This document shows, piece by piece, positions 47,105 to 58,530 of a stretch of 64,000 nt of DNA. Made by a program: the position numbers and the translations under genes. The notes beneath the pieces were generated by a model, which saw only the letters and a list, made by a program, of their open reading frames with translations, did not search any database and was not told where the DNA came from. The stretch is from Trichopria drosophilae (lineage: Eukaryota > Arthropoda > Insecta > Hymenoptera > Diapriidae). The first letter of the stretch is position 1; each line of letters starts with the position of its first letter. The DNA is taken from contig CM059584.1 in the NCBI GenBank assembly GCA_030407085.1, positions 5,766,001 to 5,830,000 of the forward strand. The letters run 5' to 3'.

Positions 47105-50100
47105 CTAAAAAGAAAAAAAGAAGATATATTAAGATTCAAGAAGATATTTATCAGATTAATCTACTTTACAACTTTACACAAAAACTATTTGACTACTAAT
47201 TCAATTCCATTCTAATCGATATAACTTTACTTGATTTCTTAAATAGTTGTAATCCTAATCAAACTGGATATTAGAAACACGAGGTTGATCCAGTTTTATA
47301 ATTATCATATATTAACTTTTTCGGATCTACTTCCGCATCCGGTTTAATTTTAGAAAGTCGAAAGATAAAGTCTTGTTTATTTTTTAAGAAGCTATAAATT
47401 ACCATAAGTGTTCAGCATATTTTTAAACAATTTTTTCGATTTTTAAATTAAATATAAGAATGTTTAAACGAAAAGGCGACAGAGTTATTCGTGGTTTCAT
47501 AGCTCTGTGCTGAAAAGTTTATTCATGATACATGTGGGTATCCGGGTCAATGGGCAATTTTGTATAACGGTCAAATAATTTCCGCACAATTACGCTGGCC
47601 ATTATTCAACAATAGGTACATGCTGATGGAATTTGGTAAATTAGTTCAATGTTTCGTACAGTATACTGTTACATTTGCAATTTCATAAATTGTTGCTACT
47701 TTTTTAGCAAAATGCGTTAAACGGTGCCGGCGTGTCCGATTCTCAATTAAATAATGCAGTTTTGGACTCTACACATACGAATATTCATATAACAATTTAA
47801 CATTGACAGATACAACAACAAAATATTATTTATAAAACAACAAATAAATATTTATATCGGGTATAACTAAATAATAGCCCTGTTTCAATCACGAAATATT
47901 TGAATACTGTACTGTGTTTATTATACTTTTTCTACATTTCCATAAACCGAAATTGTGGAGTATATTGTACAGAAAAAAGAAAATAGTTGATTTACCTAGC
48001 AGAAAACTAGCTGTTCGAAAAATACCTACGAACTGGTTTGTAATGATTACATACCAAATATGGTGAAACTATTTTAAATTTGTCAAATTTTTAACTATAA
48101 AGAATGTTTTCTTTTTTGTCAGTGTTCTAATGCGAGTAATGAGTTAACAAAACAAAATTGTTAAGTCGACTATTTTTATCGTGGTGTAATTACATTTATT
48201 TCAAATAGTCGTGATTACTATTTTAATTTGTTAAAACGAACAGACCTGTTTTTATTTAACTGCTGGAAATAGTTGATTTAAGGAATTAAAATAGTTATTT
48301 CAATTATTTCTTTCGGTTACAGAATAACAAACTGGAAATAGTTGAAGTATCTAAAAAAAGTTCTGAGATATGTATATATCCGACATTTTTAGCTAAATGT
48401 ATTATTGTTTAGTTGGTTCAATAATTTGGTTTTTTCCGTGCTTACTCTTTATCCCAAACTAAAACTAAAGGCTGTAGTTTCAAAAGTGACAAGAGTTGAA
48501 TAGAATTTTCTGTAAAATGTATCTATTCACGTAGATACTAATAATTTACTAGAATTTATTTGTTATTTGAATATTTGTAGTAGGACAAATAAAATAAAAA
48601 TTTCTGAAATGAAATTTATTTTTACTTCAACTTCAGTCAAGTATTTCGTATCAAAGTTAAAAAAAAATTAGAGCTATACATAAAATTGAGTTTCAGATAT
48701 CAGAAATTTGAATATGGCATAACAATTTTGCTAAAAAATTCAGAAATATTTACCCTTATCAATTTTTTTCGAGCAATCAAAATATTGATATGCTACTGGA
48801 ACTATAGATAAAGGTAGATCAAGTATTTGAATTTCAAGAAAAAATGTTACTTTTATACAGTATTTAATTGAAATGACCACAAAATGGAGTCGCAATGCAA
48901 TATCCTTGAAAATTTTCTGGACAGTGTAACTAAAAAACTATAAGCTTATTACAAAAATGCTAAAAATAAAAAGTTCGCGGGATATATTAAATTTGCTTTT
49001 TTAAATGATATGTTCAACAATTTTTTTTAACAGATTTTAAAAAAAAAATTGGTATACTTTGATGAATTCTAACAAATTTTTGGTTTTTTATAATTAAAAG
49101 ATTTACGAAAAAGAATTTCAAATATTATAGTTGTTAAACTTTTGAAAAAAATGCAAAGAACAAACAATCCTGGGAATTCATCAATGTAAATACCAAACAT
49201 TTTTCAGAATTTTCCTCCAAGTTCTAAAAATTTCTTTAAAATATGTAAATAAAAAATGTCTAAAAATATCGTTTAAAAAAGAACCGTACATCCTCCAGTG
49301 ATTTTTAAAAACCATTTATTCTTAGCATTTTCTGTAAAGAAGTTTGTAATTTCTAAGTTATGACATCCAGAAATTTTTCAAAAAAAAGTGTCGCCATTTT
49401 GAGGTCGTGCCAATGAAGTAGGGTATAAAAGTAATCTTTTTTTTTAATTCAAATATTGTAACCGCTTTTGTCCACAGTTTCAATTGAATTATAATATTCT
49501 GATACCTCAAAAAAAAGACTTTTTCTTATTTTTTGGCTGTTTTCTTCAAATTTGACGTCATATTAGAATTTCAGAGATAGTAGAAAAGTAAGTTTATTTT
49601 TTTATTTATTTATTTTTTATTTATACTTGGCTGAAATAGTACTAAAATTTAATTTTAAGCGTTAATAGATTAAAGTTCGAAAACTATTAATAGTGTTTTG
49701 TTTATACTTTTTAAAAGTGACAAAAAAGGTATTTTGTAATTAATTGTAATGTTTTAGTTTTTAGAATCAGAACGTCATGAAAGATTGGTATATTTTACAA
49801 TATGTTATTGTATTTAATACTTGAATAAGTTAAAAGAAATCTCAAAATGATTAAATAACCACTCTGTCAAAACCAGTTTACCCATCTTCCCTGTGAATCT
49901 AGTCATCTCTAATTTCGACCTGCATAAAATGAATATCATACACTCTCTTGCCCCGTAGACGTATTCTCTTCGCTTCCTTCTTCCTTATAGCTTTATTATT
50001 TATTTTCTCCACTCCATCATGGAATCTGAATATGACGTTTGAAGTACAAGCGAAACCAGTGTGGGTGAGATTTGCATGCAATAAAGTTGTGTTCTTGAGG

Positions 50101-53100
50101 CTTACAAGTTTATTTCAGGTCTGTATAACACGTTCATACATATAACGCTGTTATTATTTCAAAATCATTATGTTTATTATCGCGATAAAATATTATATGA
50201 ATACGATCTGTCTTATCGTGCAGAGTGATTACAACAATGCGTTTATGCAACTTTCGGATATCAACATAAATTCGTGATTTATTAGTAAAGTTAAATAATG
50301 AGTCTAGTTATATTTCATTGATATTTATCTTCTGTTTTACGGCACACGTTGCGATTCGCAGACGTTACAATTCTAATATTTTATTCTGCTCATAAATATT
50401 AACTTTTTACTATCCCATCAATGTATAACTGGATACCCAGAAAATTTATGGAATAGAAAACTATGATTCAGTTGAAAGTATCGATTTTGATCATTTCCAT
50501 TTTTTAATTCAAGAGCTTTAGTTCCGTCGCAATGAACAATTTAGTACGATTAAAAATTTAACCATTCTTCTTTATAACGATAATTCAATTTAAAAAGATG
50601 TTTTTTAGGTGTGCATCGATGGATTAATATTCATCATATCTTGATGCCGAAACGTATTTCAAGAAGAAACTTTTAGTTATTTATTTTGAATCCTGGGACC
50701 GACTTAACCAAGAAAAAATTCTTGGAAGTAATTTTTTTAACATTTTTTCCAACATTTATTCATCATATTATTTAAAAAACGATATTGAGTTCTCTAAGTA
50801 CTTTCCTTCGTCGATTAGCGGTTTTACCCCTTCGACCCCTCTCATCGCCCTTGCTGCAATTAGTTCGTTTCCGCCCTAGGTACGTAATACCCTATTTCCG
50901 CCCTCCCGGGCTTGAAATTCGTATATACGCCTCGATATGCGGGTGGAAAATCGCATTTTATGCCCGAAATATCGCGAGACAAAAAAATGGAACGTACAGG
51001 TTCACGGACTCCAATTTTTTTTTGTAATTTTTTAGTTCTTTAACTTAGTAATGGTTTAAAATTGATTATGAACTGTATTTTTGAATTTATTGATTTATTT
51101 CCATTTTATGGCCATTACAGTTCTGTAGTTTGACACCGAAATTGTGGTGGTGTCCTTCTAACCCAACGTTTCGACCATATGTAGGTCCTCTTCAGGGGTA
51201 TCTATTATAAATTATTTAGTTCTTTAACCCCTAAGAACCCTGATACGTCGACATTTGATGAAAAATTGTACGTCATTTTTTTCAAGATAACCAAATTCAA
51301 TACTTTGTGCAGCCTTTGGTATGGACCGAAGGAAAGTGTAATTTGAAAAACGACTCTATCAATTTTCCGAGTAATTTCTTAGTTTTTATTTTTTCCACAA
51401 AATTTGACCTATTAGCAAACTTTTGACTTAAATTAGTTCAGGTACCCCGTGAACTATATTGAATTCAACAATTTTTGCGAAATAAGAGAATGTTTAGGTC
51501 CAAATGTTCTCATTCAGTACTCTGATGCTATTAATTTTCAAGGTGTTAATGTTGTCATTTAAAACAGATTCTTCGAACTTTGTTAGCAGTTCGATTCTGG
51601 AACCGATTGCAAGTTATTTGTTACGCACTTGTCAAGCCGGTCGAACGCACGTGCACACACAGCTATGTGGCCTTGCGGCCCGCGCTTTTTTTTTTATTAC
51701 AATCATTATGCAAACCGTTGGTAATGCGACGTTCCAGAGACAACTGGAGAAGAACAAAGATCCAGTTATACCGGCATTCGCCTCATTGTTTCTACCGAAC
51801 ACTCCTCATTTCGTACGCACAACACACGACATTGCACACGTGATAAACTTCTATCTTCCCTACTTATTTTTTCTTAACGTCATATTTAAATCGTGTATTG
51901 TTTACAAATTATTAGGTGTTTTCTTGTGAAGAACAAACTCTGTGCAAAAATTATTTAGAAACTATGTTTGGAGCACAAGATGCACGTCGCGTTTAACGTC
52001 CTAAATGCGCATAAAATTCATCAAATTAATCATAAATTTTTCCAAATGATTAAATATTTGTTTTAATATTTTGATATTGAGGTGGTTCTAAACGCACTTT
52101 TAGCTCTCCCGGGCGTAAAATTCGATTTTTTGTCCTGGAAAATTACATGGCTGAGATAGGAGTTCCCCACTTACTTCAGTTAAAAATACGGAACATATTC
52201 GAATTTTACACTCGCTCGGGCGAAAAATATGATTCGTATTGCGGGCGTAATACTTCATTTTGCGCCCTTAATACGAAAAGTACTATAAACTTCGTCAAAT
52301 TAATTCAGAAATATCCTGAAATGAAAAAATGGGGATATTTTTTATGCGATCTATGGTAAACTTAAAATACGTTTTATTATTTCGCGATGCCCCATTTTAC
52401 TTCCAGAGAATTGAATGCGGTTATTGTAAATACACACTTAAAATTTATCAAATTAATTTAGAAATATCCTGAAATGGAAATGCGCTGATAAACAGTAATA
52501 CAAAGAAAAATGGTTTTGTGAACAATTTATTGATAAATATTATACGAACCAATGGCTGTTATTTAAAAGTCGCAACGAACAAATTTTTTACTATGAACGT
52601 CAATTGCGTTTTGATTTTATTACATTTTTGTAACATGAACAGAACATATAACGAAATAGCCAAGCAACGGTAACGTCTACAAAATATTTTACTTTATATT
52701 TCCGAAAATCTTCATAGATTCTTAGAGCTAATTTACGAGTTTACTATCATGTGTAAATAAGAATTGGTATTGTTTATAGTAAAGTATATGTGCGATAGTC
52801 AAAAGCGTAGGTTTCTCTGTCGACGTTAAAATAAGTTTATTTAGTAATGAGAATTACCTTATACGAAATCGGAAAGTTTAATAGTCCAAAAAGAAATTAG
52901 AAATAAGAAATTGTACTCGTAATAAATGAAATTTAAATATGTCAAATTCAGTAAATCGATGATGGCAAATTTATGACCCTTATTTATCCAAGTTTTAATA
53001 AAAATATACTTGTTAAAAACTGAGGTTTTCCATTATTTTGCGTATCTGTTCCATCAAACATTATTTTCATAATTTAAAATAACAAAATTAATTTTTAAAA

Positions 53101-53576
53101 ATAATACCAATAAAATACAAAATCCTAATTATTAAAGATTTATTCAGTTGAAACCTCGTACACCTATCTGAAGGTGAATATATTCATGTTCTTTTACTAA
53201 TTGCGAAAGATTAAGTTACCTCTGTTTTCATTAATAGCTTACACTCCACGCAATTTGCACGTATACGTCACAAGTCGCGCATCAGAGCTAAATATAAATG
53301 TAATTCATTATGATTTTTAATGTTTCACTTTATACTGAAATAATTTTGGCAGGAAAAACATTACAGAAATTAAAAAATTATCGTGTTGTATGTGACAACA
53401 TTAAACTTTCCCATCATTATTGTCATTCTAGATTAAGTTACGAGTTTAAAGGTCAAAATAAAAGAATGGAAAATATGCCACTTATACTCAGCATCTCTTA
53501 ACTAGAAAATCATAAAACTAAAAAAGTTGTAACTTAAGGAAATCATTTTTACAAAAACAAAATTATGGATTTTTAC
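47105..53576 (-). other. Calpain-C intron 1 (6472 bp)
   Basis: Bounded by the GTAAAA donor at 53575-53576 and a tttttag acceptor at 47105-47106. Mostly AT-rich sequence with no recognised exon. Two short GC-rich patches lie at 50.79-50.99 and 51.57-51.85 kb, and a hammerhead-like motif at 51.17-51.20 kb. Open frames in it (for example 51504-51929) show no recognised domain and are probably chance. Confidence 0.85.
51130..51215 (-). ncRNA. Hammerhead-ribozyme-like core motif, degenerate
   Basis: On the minus strand the sequence reads CTGAAGA, then GGACC, a seven-base loop, GGTC, then GAAAC. This is the order of the hammerhead core (CUGANGA, stem II, GAAA). GACC and GGTC can pair as stem II, and ACCC before the core can pair with GGGT after it as part of stem I. 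A proper stem III and a cleavage triplet are not visible, so it is probably inactive or only look-alike. Penelope-like elements are known to carry hammerhead motifs, and a Penelope-like fragment occurs at 62.4 kb. Confidence 0.35.
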
Positions 53577-53714
53577 CTTCGGTCTCTTCCACTGAAATTG
53601 AAAAGGCGGTGTTTGATGGTAAAATACTGAAGCTTGGGTGGCAGGAAAATCAGGATCCTCCCACAGTTCACCACGTTTCAAGCACGAACGCTTGAGTCGT
53701 TCGTACTCGCTCAT
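53577..53714 (-). CDS. CalpC: Calpain-C-like protein, coding exon 1 (start codon exon)
   Basis: Encodes 46 residues starting MSEYERLK, with LWEDPDFPA and TPPFQFQWKRPK, the conserved N-terminal approach to the calpain CysPc domain (the WKRP motif is typical of calpains). The exon is preceded by a pyrimidine-rich acceptor (ttgttacag, AG at 53721-53722) and ends in a GTAAAA donor at 53575-53576, phase 0. The exon runs 6 bases upstream of the ATG to 53720, so an untranslated upstream exon is implied. I chose this ATG because Drosophila Calpain-C, as I remember it, also begins a few residues before the YER segment. It joins in frame to the exon at 47035-47104. Family membership is secure; orthology to CalpC rests on the remembered sequence and the lost catalytic Cys in exon 3. 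As a calpain-family protein it should be cytosolic, but no substrate cleavage is expected. Confidence 0.93.
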
Positions 53715-53720
53715 CACGTC

Positions 53721-54440
53721 CTGTAACAAAAAATATAATTTCCATTTAATGAATGTATACATACATTACAGCAAAGAATGTTAAGAAAATTACATTCTTT
53801 ATCCTGCTAAATGAAGTTTTATTCTAAAAAGAAATATTATTTGGACGTTTTCTTTTTAGTTTTGTGTTAATAATATTTTAATTGTTTTTATCTTCTTGCC
53901 TCTGAAAGGAGACAAAGTTTTAGTTGGTTTAAAGGAGCATAGAAAATCCTACTATTTTTTCGAAAATAAATATATTTGTTACAATCGCTGTAAAAACGAG
54001 TATCTTAATCTCGAACATTATTGTCCTCGAAATTAAGACATTTATATATTTTGTAGAGCTACTAGTTTAAAACTATAACTATACTGCCGACCATTCCATA
54101 CTCGAATCAGCGATTTCTCTGTGATTTGCTTCAAGCTCTTAAATTTATGAAGTTAGTTTACCCTTTAACTCCCAAATGTACCAAAATTGTTCATGAACTT
54201 TGACACTATATTTTAACATTTAAACTCCACGAGAAAATTTTGGCACTATAGATTTCTTATTGGGCAATATCCGTATTTTCCAATAGTGCACACCAAGTTT
54301 TCAAATGTAGAAATAAAAAAGTCAAAAAAAATACATTTTTTTATAGTATTATTAATTATTGAATTTTATTATAGGTCATGGCATTAGCCTATCTCTAAAA
54401 GTCACAAATATTGTGTCAAAAATGAATTTGTGATAGGAAA
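53721..54440. other. Upstream flank / 5' intron of Calpain-C, nothing recognised
   Basis: AT-rich sequence upstream of the first coding exon. Because that exon begins at a splice acceptor, this is presumably intron leading to an untranslated exon that I cannot place. Confidence 0.5.
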
Positions 54441-54665
54441 ATAAAAATTCAAAATGATGAAGACAAAATGGCGTTAATAGTGTATATTAATTCATAATAT
54501 TCCAGCCATATTTTCAAAATTGCAAAGTACAATTGGTTTTTAAGAAACTCGTATTCAATGGTTCTGGGTTTGCTTATTAACTTAAATGATTTTTGTTCGC
54601 CATATTCGAATGCCGATTTTTTATTTTCAAAAACTGACTGCAAATTCGTAATCAGCGACTTCAAG
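54441..54665. repeat. Dispersed CATTTTGAATTTTTGAAA-family repeat
   Basis: Contains aaaaattcaaaatgatgaag, ttttcaaaaactgactgcaa and attcgtaatcagcgacttca, the signature phrases of the family at 9.6-10.0 kb, about one and a half units. Confidence 0.6.
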
Positions 54666-55300
54666 AACGATTGGCTGTTAAGGTTTATAAAATGTCAATG
54701 AGTTTTGCACACTTTGAACACAGAACTAGGATATTGCGAATAAAAATTCTCTTTTGTCGTCATTTTGAATGTTTACTTTCCGAATTATAACGATCTAATA
54801 GCAAATCTATTCTTGACACGATATTTGTAACGTTTAGGGCTATGCTAATGCCATTACACATAATAAAATGTCATGCTTTATCAAAAATATATATATTATT
54901 TTTATTTTAGAATTTGAAAAATATTAACATGCACCATTGAAAAAAGCGGTTCTTGTCCAATGAGAAATTACTAATGTCAAATTTTTCTCATGGAGTCTAA
55001 ATGCTAGAATATACATATAGTGTCAAAAAAAGAAATATACATATTTGGGCGATAAAAGGTAAAAAAGACTTAATTGAAAGCAGTTCTAGCATTTCCATTA
55101 CATTCTTCAGATTGTAAGACACAATTATATTTTATTCGATTGATGCGATGTAAATAATGTCATAACTCTTAATACTTGGAATCAAAGACCGCTGTGTAAT
55201 AATATTTATATTGAAAATATATACTTTAAGTGCCTAATTTTAATTTTTTTATTAAGTTTCACGTCAAAATAAAAAAAAATTCGGTGAAATTATCTGTGGT
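54666..55300. other. AT-rich stretch, nothing recognised
   Basis: No supported exon or repeat. Confidence 0.5.
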
Positions 55301-55304
55301 TCAA

Positions 55305-55440
55305 TATACAGGGTGTCCAAGAACTGCGTTACGATATATCAGGAGGTGATTCTCCACAATATTTCAAACAAAAAAGTCCTGTACCAAAATTGGATCAGAA
55401 TTTGAGTGACGGGCCATTGAAGTTTAGAAAAAAAATTTAT
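55305..55440 (+). repeat. Repeat fragment with ATACAGGGTGTCC motif
   Basis: The phrase atacagggtgtccaag, followed by cgttacgatatatcaggagg, is of a kind seen at repeat termini in many arthropod genomes. I cannot assign an element class. A related phrase lies in the opposite orientation at 37335-37348. Confidence 0.3.
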
Positions 55441-55549
55441 ATATTTGTATTTTCTATCTCCGGAAAAATACATTTTACGTAAGATTGGTCAATTTCTCAA
55501 AATCTTATAAACAAACCAAAGTATATCCCATATATATCCTAAAATATGT

Positions 55550-56110
55550 TAGGACTTGATAAGGCTACTGATCAGTGACCGTTCTGGAGCCTGATCAAGG
55601 CCTGATGAGCTTAGTGCCTAGTAACCATACATTCGGTTCCGCCTATAGGGGGCCTGAAAGGAGCCCGATCTGAACCGGATTCATAATGGGTCTACCTGAA
55701 AAAATTCCCGGTTTTGAAGGCACGCCTTATGACCACTGATTATCGCCTGATCAAAGCCTGATGAGATTCATTAAAACTCATCTTATCAAGAAATCATTAA
55801 TGTCCTCTGAATAGGACCAGATGAAAAATCATTAATCAACTGAAAATCGAGCCGAAAGAGTTACTTAAATACATAGCACTAAAAAAATTACTGAATTTTC
55901 AAAAACTTCTTACAAATTTGTACGTGATTTTTTTTGTTTTACCAACTTTCAGGGGTCAAAGTAGCCCCTGATCACATAAAACTTTACATACCTTATTTGA
56001 CCCTGATATACATTTAAGTAACCTGATAAAATCCTGAGGAACTCAAACCTTACATTCATAATCAAACCCTGATGTACATTTAGGCAACTGTATCCTGACC
56101 AAAGTTACAT
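55550..56110. repeat. CCTGATC-rich dispersed repeat
   Basis: Tandem-like, irregular recurrence of cctgatcaaggcctgatgag, cctgatcaaagcctgatgag, gggcctgaaaggagcccgat and later aaaccctgatgtacatttag. GC-richer than its neighbours. No coding frame. Confidence 0.65.
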
Positions 56111-56211
56111 AAAAATTTCTTGTGGGGTACTTGCTAACTTAATAATAGTCAATACCTAATTTCAATGTTACGTTTTTATAGTACAAACATAAACTTCAAA
56201 AATTACATGTA

Positions 56212-57195
56212 AGAATGGGTGCCGGTCGAATAACCGGCAAATCAAAAAGCCGACAGTTCGAAAGACCGACATTCAAAAAGCCAACAAGCAAAACGATACT
56301 TCAAAATGCCTACAGTAGAAAAACGGAATTCTCATAATACCGATAGTCAAAAGACCGACACAATCAAGAAACCGATATTCAAAAAACCGACAGTTGAAAA
56401 ACTGAAATGTCATGATACCGACATTCAAATAACCGACATTTCGAAGAACCGAGTGCCAAAAAGCCGACAGTCAAAAAACCGACAGTTGAACGAATTACTG
56501 TCTTCCTGACGACGGGTCTATTTTTGGATGCGGGTCAAAAAACCGACAGTCATAAAGCCGACAGTCAAAAAACCGACAGTCGAAAAGCCGACACATGAAA
56601 AGATAGACACAGGGTGCGGTCGAAAACCCGACAAATCAAAAAGCCGACAGGTCGAAAAACCGATACTCAAAAAACCGACAGGTCGAAAAACCGATAGTCA
56701 AAAAATGACTGTCCTCCTGATGATGTGTCTCTTTTTTTATGTGTCGGCATTTCGACTGTCGGTTTTTTGACTGTCGGTTTTTTGACCTGTCGGCTTTTTG
56801 ATTTGTCGGTATTTCGACCCGCACCATAGACACATCGTCAGGAGGACAGTCATTCTTTAAACTATCGCTTTTTTACTGTCGGCTATTCGATTGTCGGTTT
56901 TTTGACTGTCGGTTTTTCGACCTGTCGGCTTTTTGATTTGTCGGTTTTTCGACCTGTACCCTAAAAAAACTGACACAAAAATTGACTACTCGCTTGTCGA
57001 TGTGTCTATTTTTTTGTGTCGGCTGTTTGGCAGTCGGTTCTTCGAAGTGTCGGTTTGTGACAATTCGGTTTTTCTACTGTCGGGTTTTAGACGTGTCGGT
57101 TTTTCTCTGTCTGCTTTTTGACGTGTCGGCTTTTTGAATATCGGTATTTTGATTGTCCGTTTTTTTATTTTTCGATTTTTCGACCCACACCCGTA
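56212..57195. repeat. FoldBack-like array of ~17-bp units in opposite orientations
   Basis: 56212-56700 consists of units such as aaaaaaccgacagtc and aaaagccgacaggtcg in tandem. 56735-57195 holds the same units reversed (tgtcggttttttgactg, gtcggctttttgatttg). Inner junctions carry a second shared phrase, (a)ctgtcctcctgatgatgtgt and its complement near 56830, and gggtgcgg(g)tcgaaaa caps appear at 56218, 56535, 56613 and inverted at 56815 and 57185. Several nested copies are therefore present. Long inverted repeats built of short tandem units are the design of Drosophila FB elements; kinship is not claimed. The Lys/Pro/Thr-rich frames are repeat translations. Confidence 0.9.
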
Positions 57196-57199
57196 CGAT

Positions 57200-57665
57200 T
57201 GCAATATGGGACACGAAGAAAAAAAATGTTTCGTGGGTCAAGGAAACCTTGAATGAGCATCGGACATGAGCAAGCAGCGTTGATCGCACTTGACTTATTT
57301 TAAAGAAATCTGAAATTTTGCGACCGAAGACGTATTAGTATAAGAAATTACGTAACTATATTAGTTTAGTCAACTAACGTTACTCGCATTCCCACGCAAC
57401 GAGTCACAGCGTTTCTGAGGTCAGCGACAAGACGGTATAAGGTCCTATATACGAGTATGCTGAGGTCGACACACTCTTCAGGGTGGGCGTCATCGAAGTG
57501 TCGTCGACGCCATATCCGTTGTTGTTACGAAATGATACGCACACCCGCTCGTGCCAATTACGCTCGATGTTCATTGAATATATACGTCGATCCGCCTGAT
57601 GTTCGTTAACGGACCATTAACGCCAAGTGACTGTTCAAACATGCAACGGCATCGTAAAAGGTCAC
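57200..57665 (-). promoter_or_regulatory. CpG-richer island upstream of Calpain-C, candidate promoter region
   Basis: Distinctly GC- and CpG-richer than the flanks (cgaagtgtcgtcgacgccat, acacccgctcgtgccaatta, cgtcgatccgcctgatgttc). It sits 3.5 kb upstream of the first coding exon, on the side where a 5' untranslated exon must lie. No TATA box or initiator was assigned, and the link to the gene is positional only. Confidence 0.25.
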
Positions 57666-57699
57666 GTGTAATGAGCAATTCAGCTGACATTTGTTGATT

Positions 57700-57775
57700 T
57701 TAATATATAATAATAATGATAATGATAATAACCATCTTTATGCAACAATGGCTATACAAATAATAATAATAAAAT
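57700..57775 (+). repeat. Imperfect (AAT)n simple repeat
   Basis: aataataatgataatgataa and, after a short gap, aataataataataaaatt. Simple sequence without function assigned. Confidence 0.8.
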
Positions 57776-57837
57776 TAAAATATAGTATTTTAGCAAAATC
57801 ATTCATAAATAATACTGTCCGATACTGATTTTGCCTT

Positions 57838-58202
57838 TGACAAGCGAAGTATCATTTTTGAAGAATTTTTCATGTTGAAAACGATGACGTTAACAAAATT
57901 TTGTTATGACGACACGTTTTGGAGAAAAACGTGGTTAAATTTAACCTCATCTTTCTCCAAAGTGTGACGTGATAGTAAAATTCTGTGAGTGCCATCGTTT
58001 TCAGCAGAAAGAAATGATACTTTCGTTGTCAAAATTAAATTCCTTTTTGTTACAAAATAAACCGAAATATGTCGAAAAACCCTGATTTAGGCACATTTAA
58101 CCAAGTTTTTTCCAAAGTGTTACGTGATAGCAAAATTCTGCTAGCGCCATCGTTTTCAACACGAAAAAATACGCCAGAAATGATACTTCGCTTAACAATG
58201 GC
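57838..58202. repeat. Three-copy local repeat, first copy inverted
   Basis: 57838-57940 (gacaagcgaagtatcatttt ... gaaaacgatgacg ... cgttttggag) is the reverse complement of 57955-58042, with mismatches. The third copy, 58104-58202, is a direct repeat of the second (ccaaagtgt(g/t)acgtgatag, gccatcgttttca). It ends where the piggyBac-MITE relative begins, so both may belong to one decayed element. Confidence 0.65.
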
Positions 58203-58224
58203 AGACAAGTAAAATTTTGTCGGT

Positions 58225-58530
58225 CAGTGTAAGTCAATATAGATAGTTTTGGACATCCTCTGTTGAATCCCGTGGACGCAATCAGCCGGCGATTTGAAAG
58301 AAAAAATTTATGATGTTTTCGAGACAAATACTAATTTTTTTAGATTTCTTTATAAGAATCGCGGTTTTGACAAAGAAAAGGGGCTAACTATTGCAGAAAG
58401 TACTAATCGCGTCTTTTGGCTCAACTCTTCCTTTTCCCGTAACGAATTTTTTCAAAAAACAAAATGGCCGCTTCAAAATGGCGTCTGCAAGTTGTAATTT
58501 TGCAGATAAAAAACACGATATCAATAGTTG
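58225..58530 (+). mobile_element. Diverged relative of the piggyBac-like MITE
   Basis: Follows the left arm of the 5422-6913 element: ttttggacatcctct, atcagccggcgatttgaaag, actaatcgcgtcttttggct, aaacaaaatggccgcttcaa and tgcaagttgtaattttgcag each have close counterparts at 5525-5795. Terminal CCCTTTTCG and TTAA are absent, so this is a fragment or a different subfamily. Confidence 0.7.

Noticed and set aside
46948..47139. 63-codon minus frame over exon 2 in another phase
   Set aside because: The phase giving CNRPIFVSD with acceptor, donor and calpain continuity is the real one.
51504..51929. 141-codon plus frame with hydrophobic ends
   Set aside because: Two overlapping frames are open across the same GC-richer patch, no domain is seen, and the ends are Phe/Leu-rich as expected by chance.
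56306..56833. Lys/Pro/Thr-rich repetitive proteins in both directions
   Set aside because: They are translations of the short tandem units of the FoldBack-like array; mirror frames exist on the other strand.
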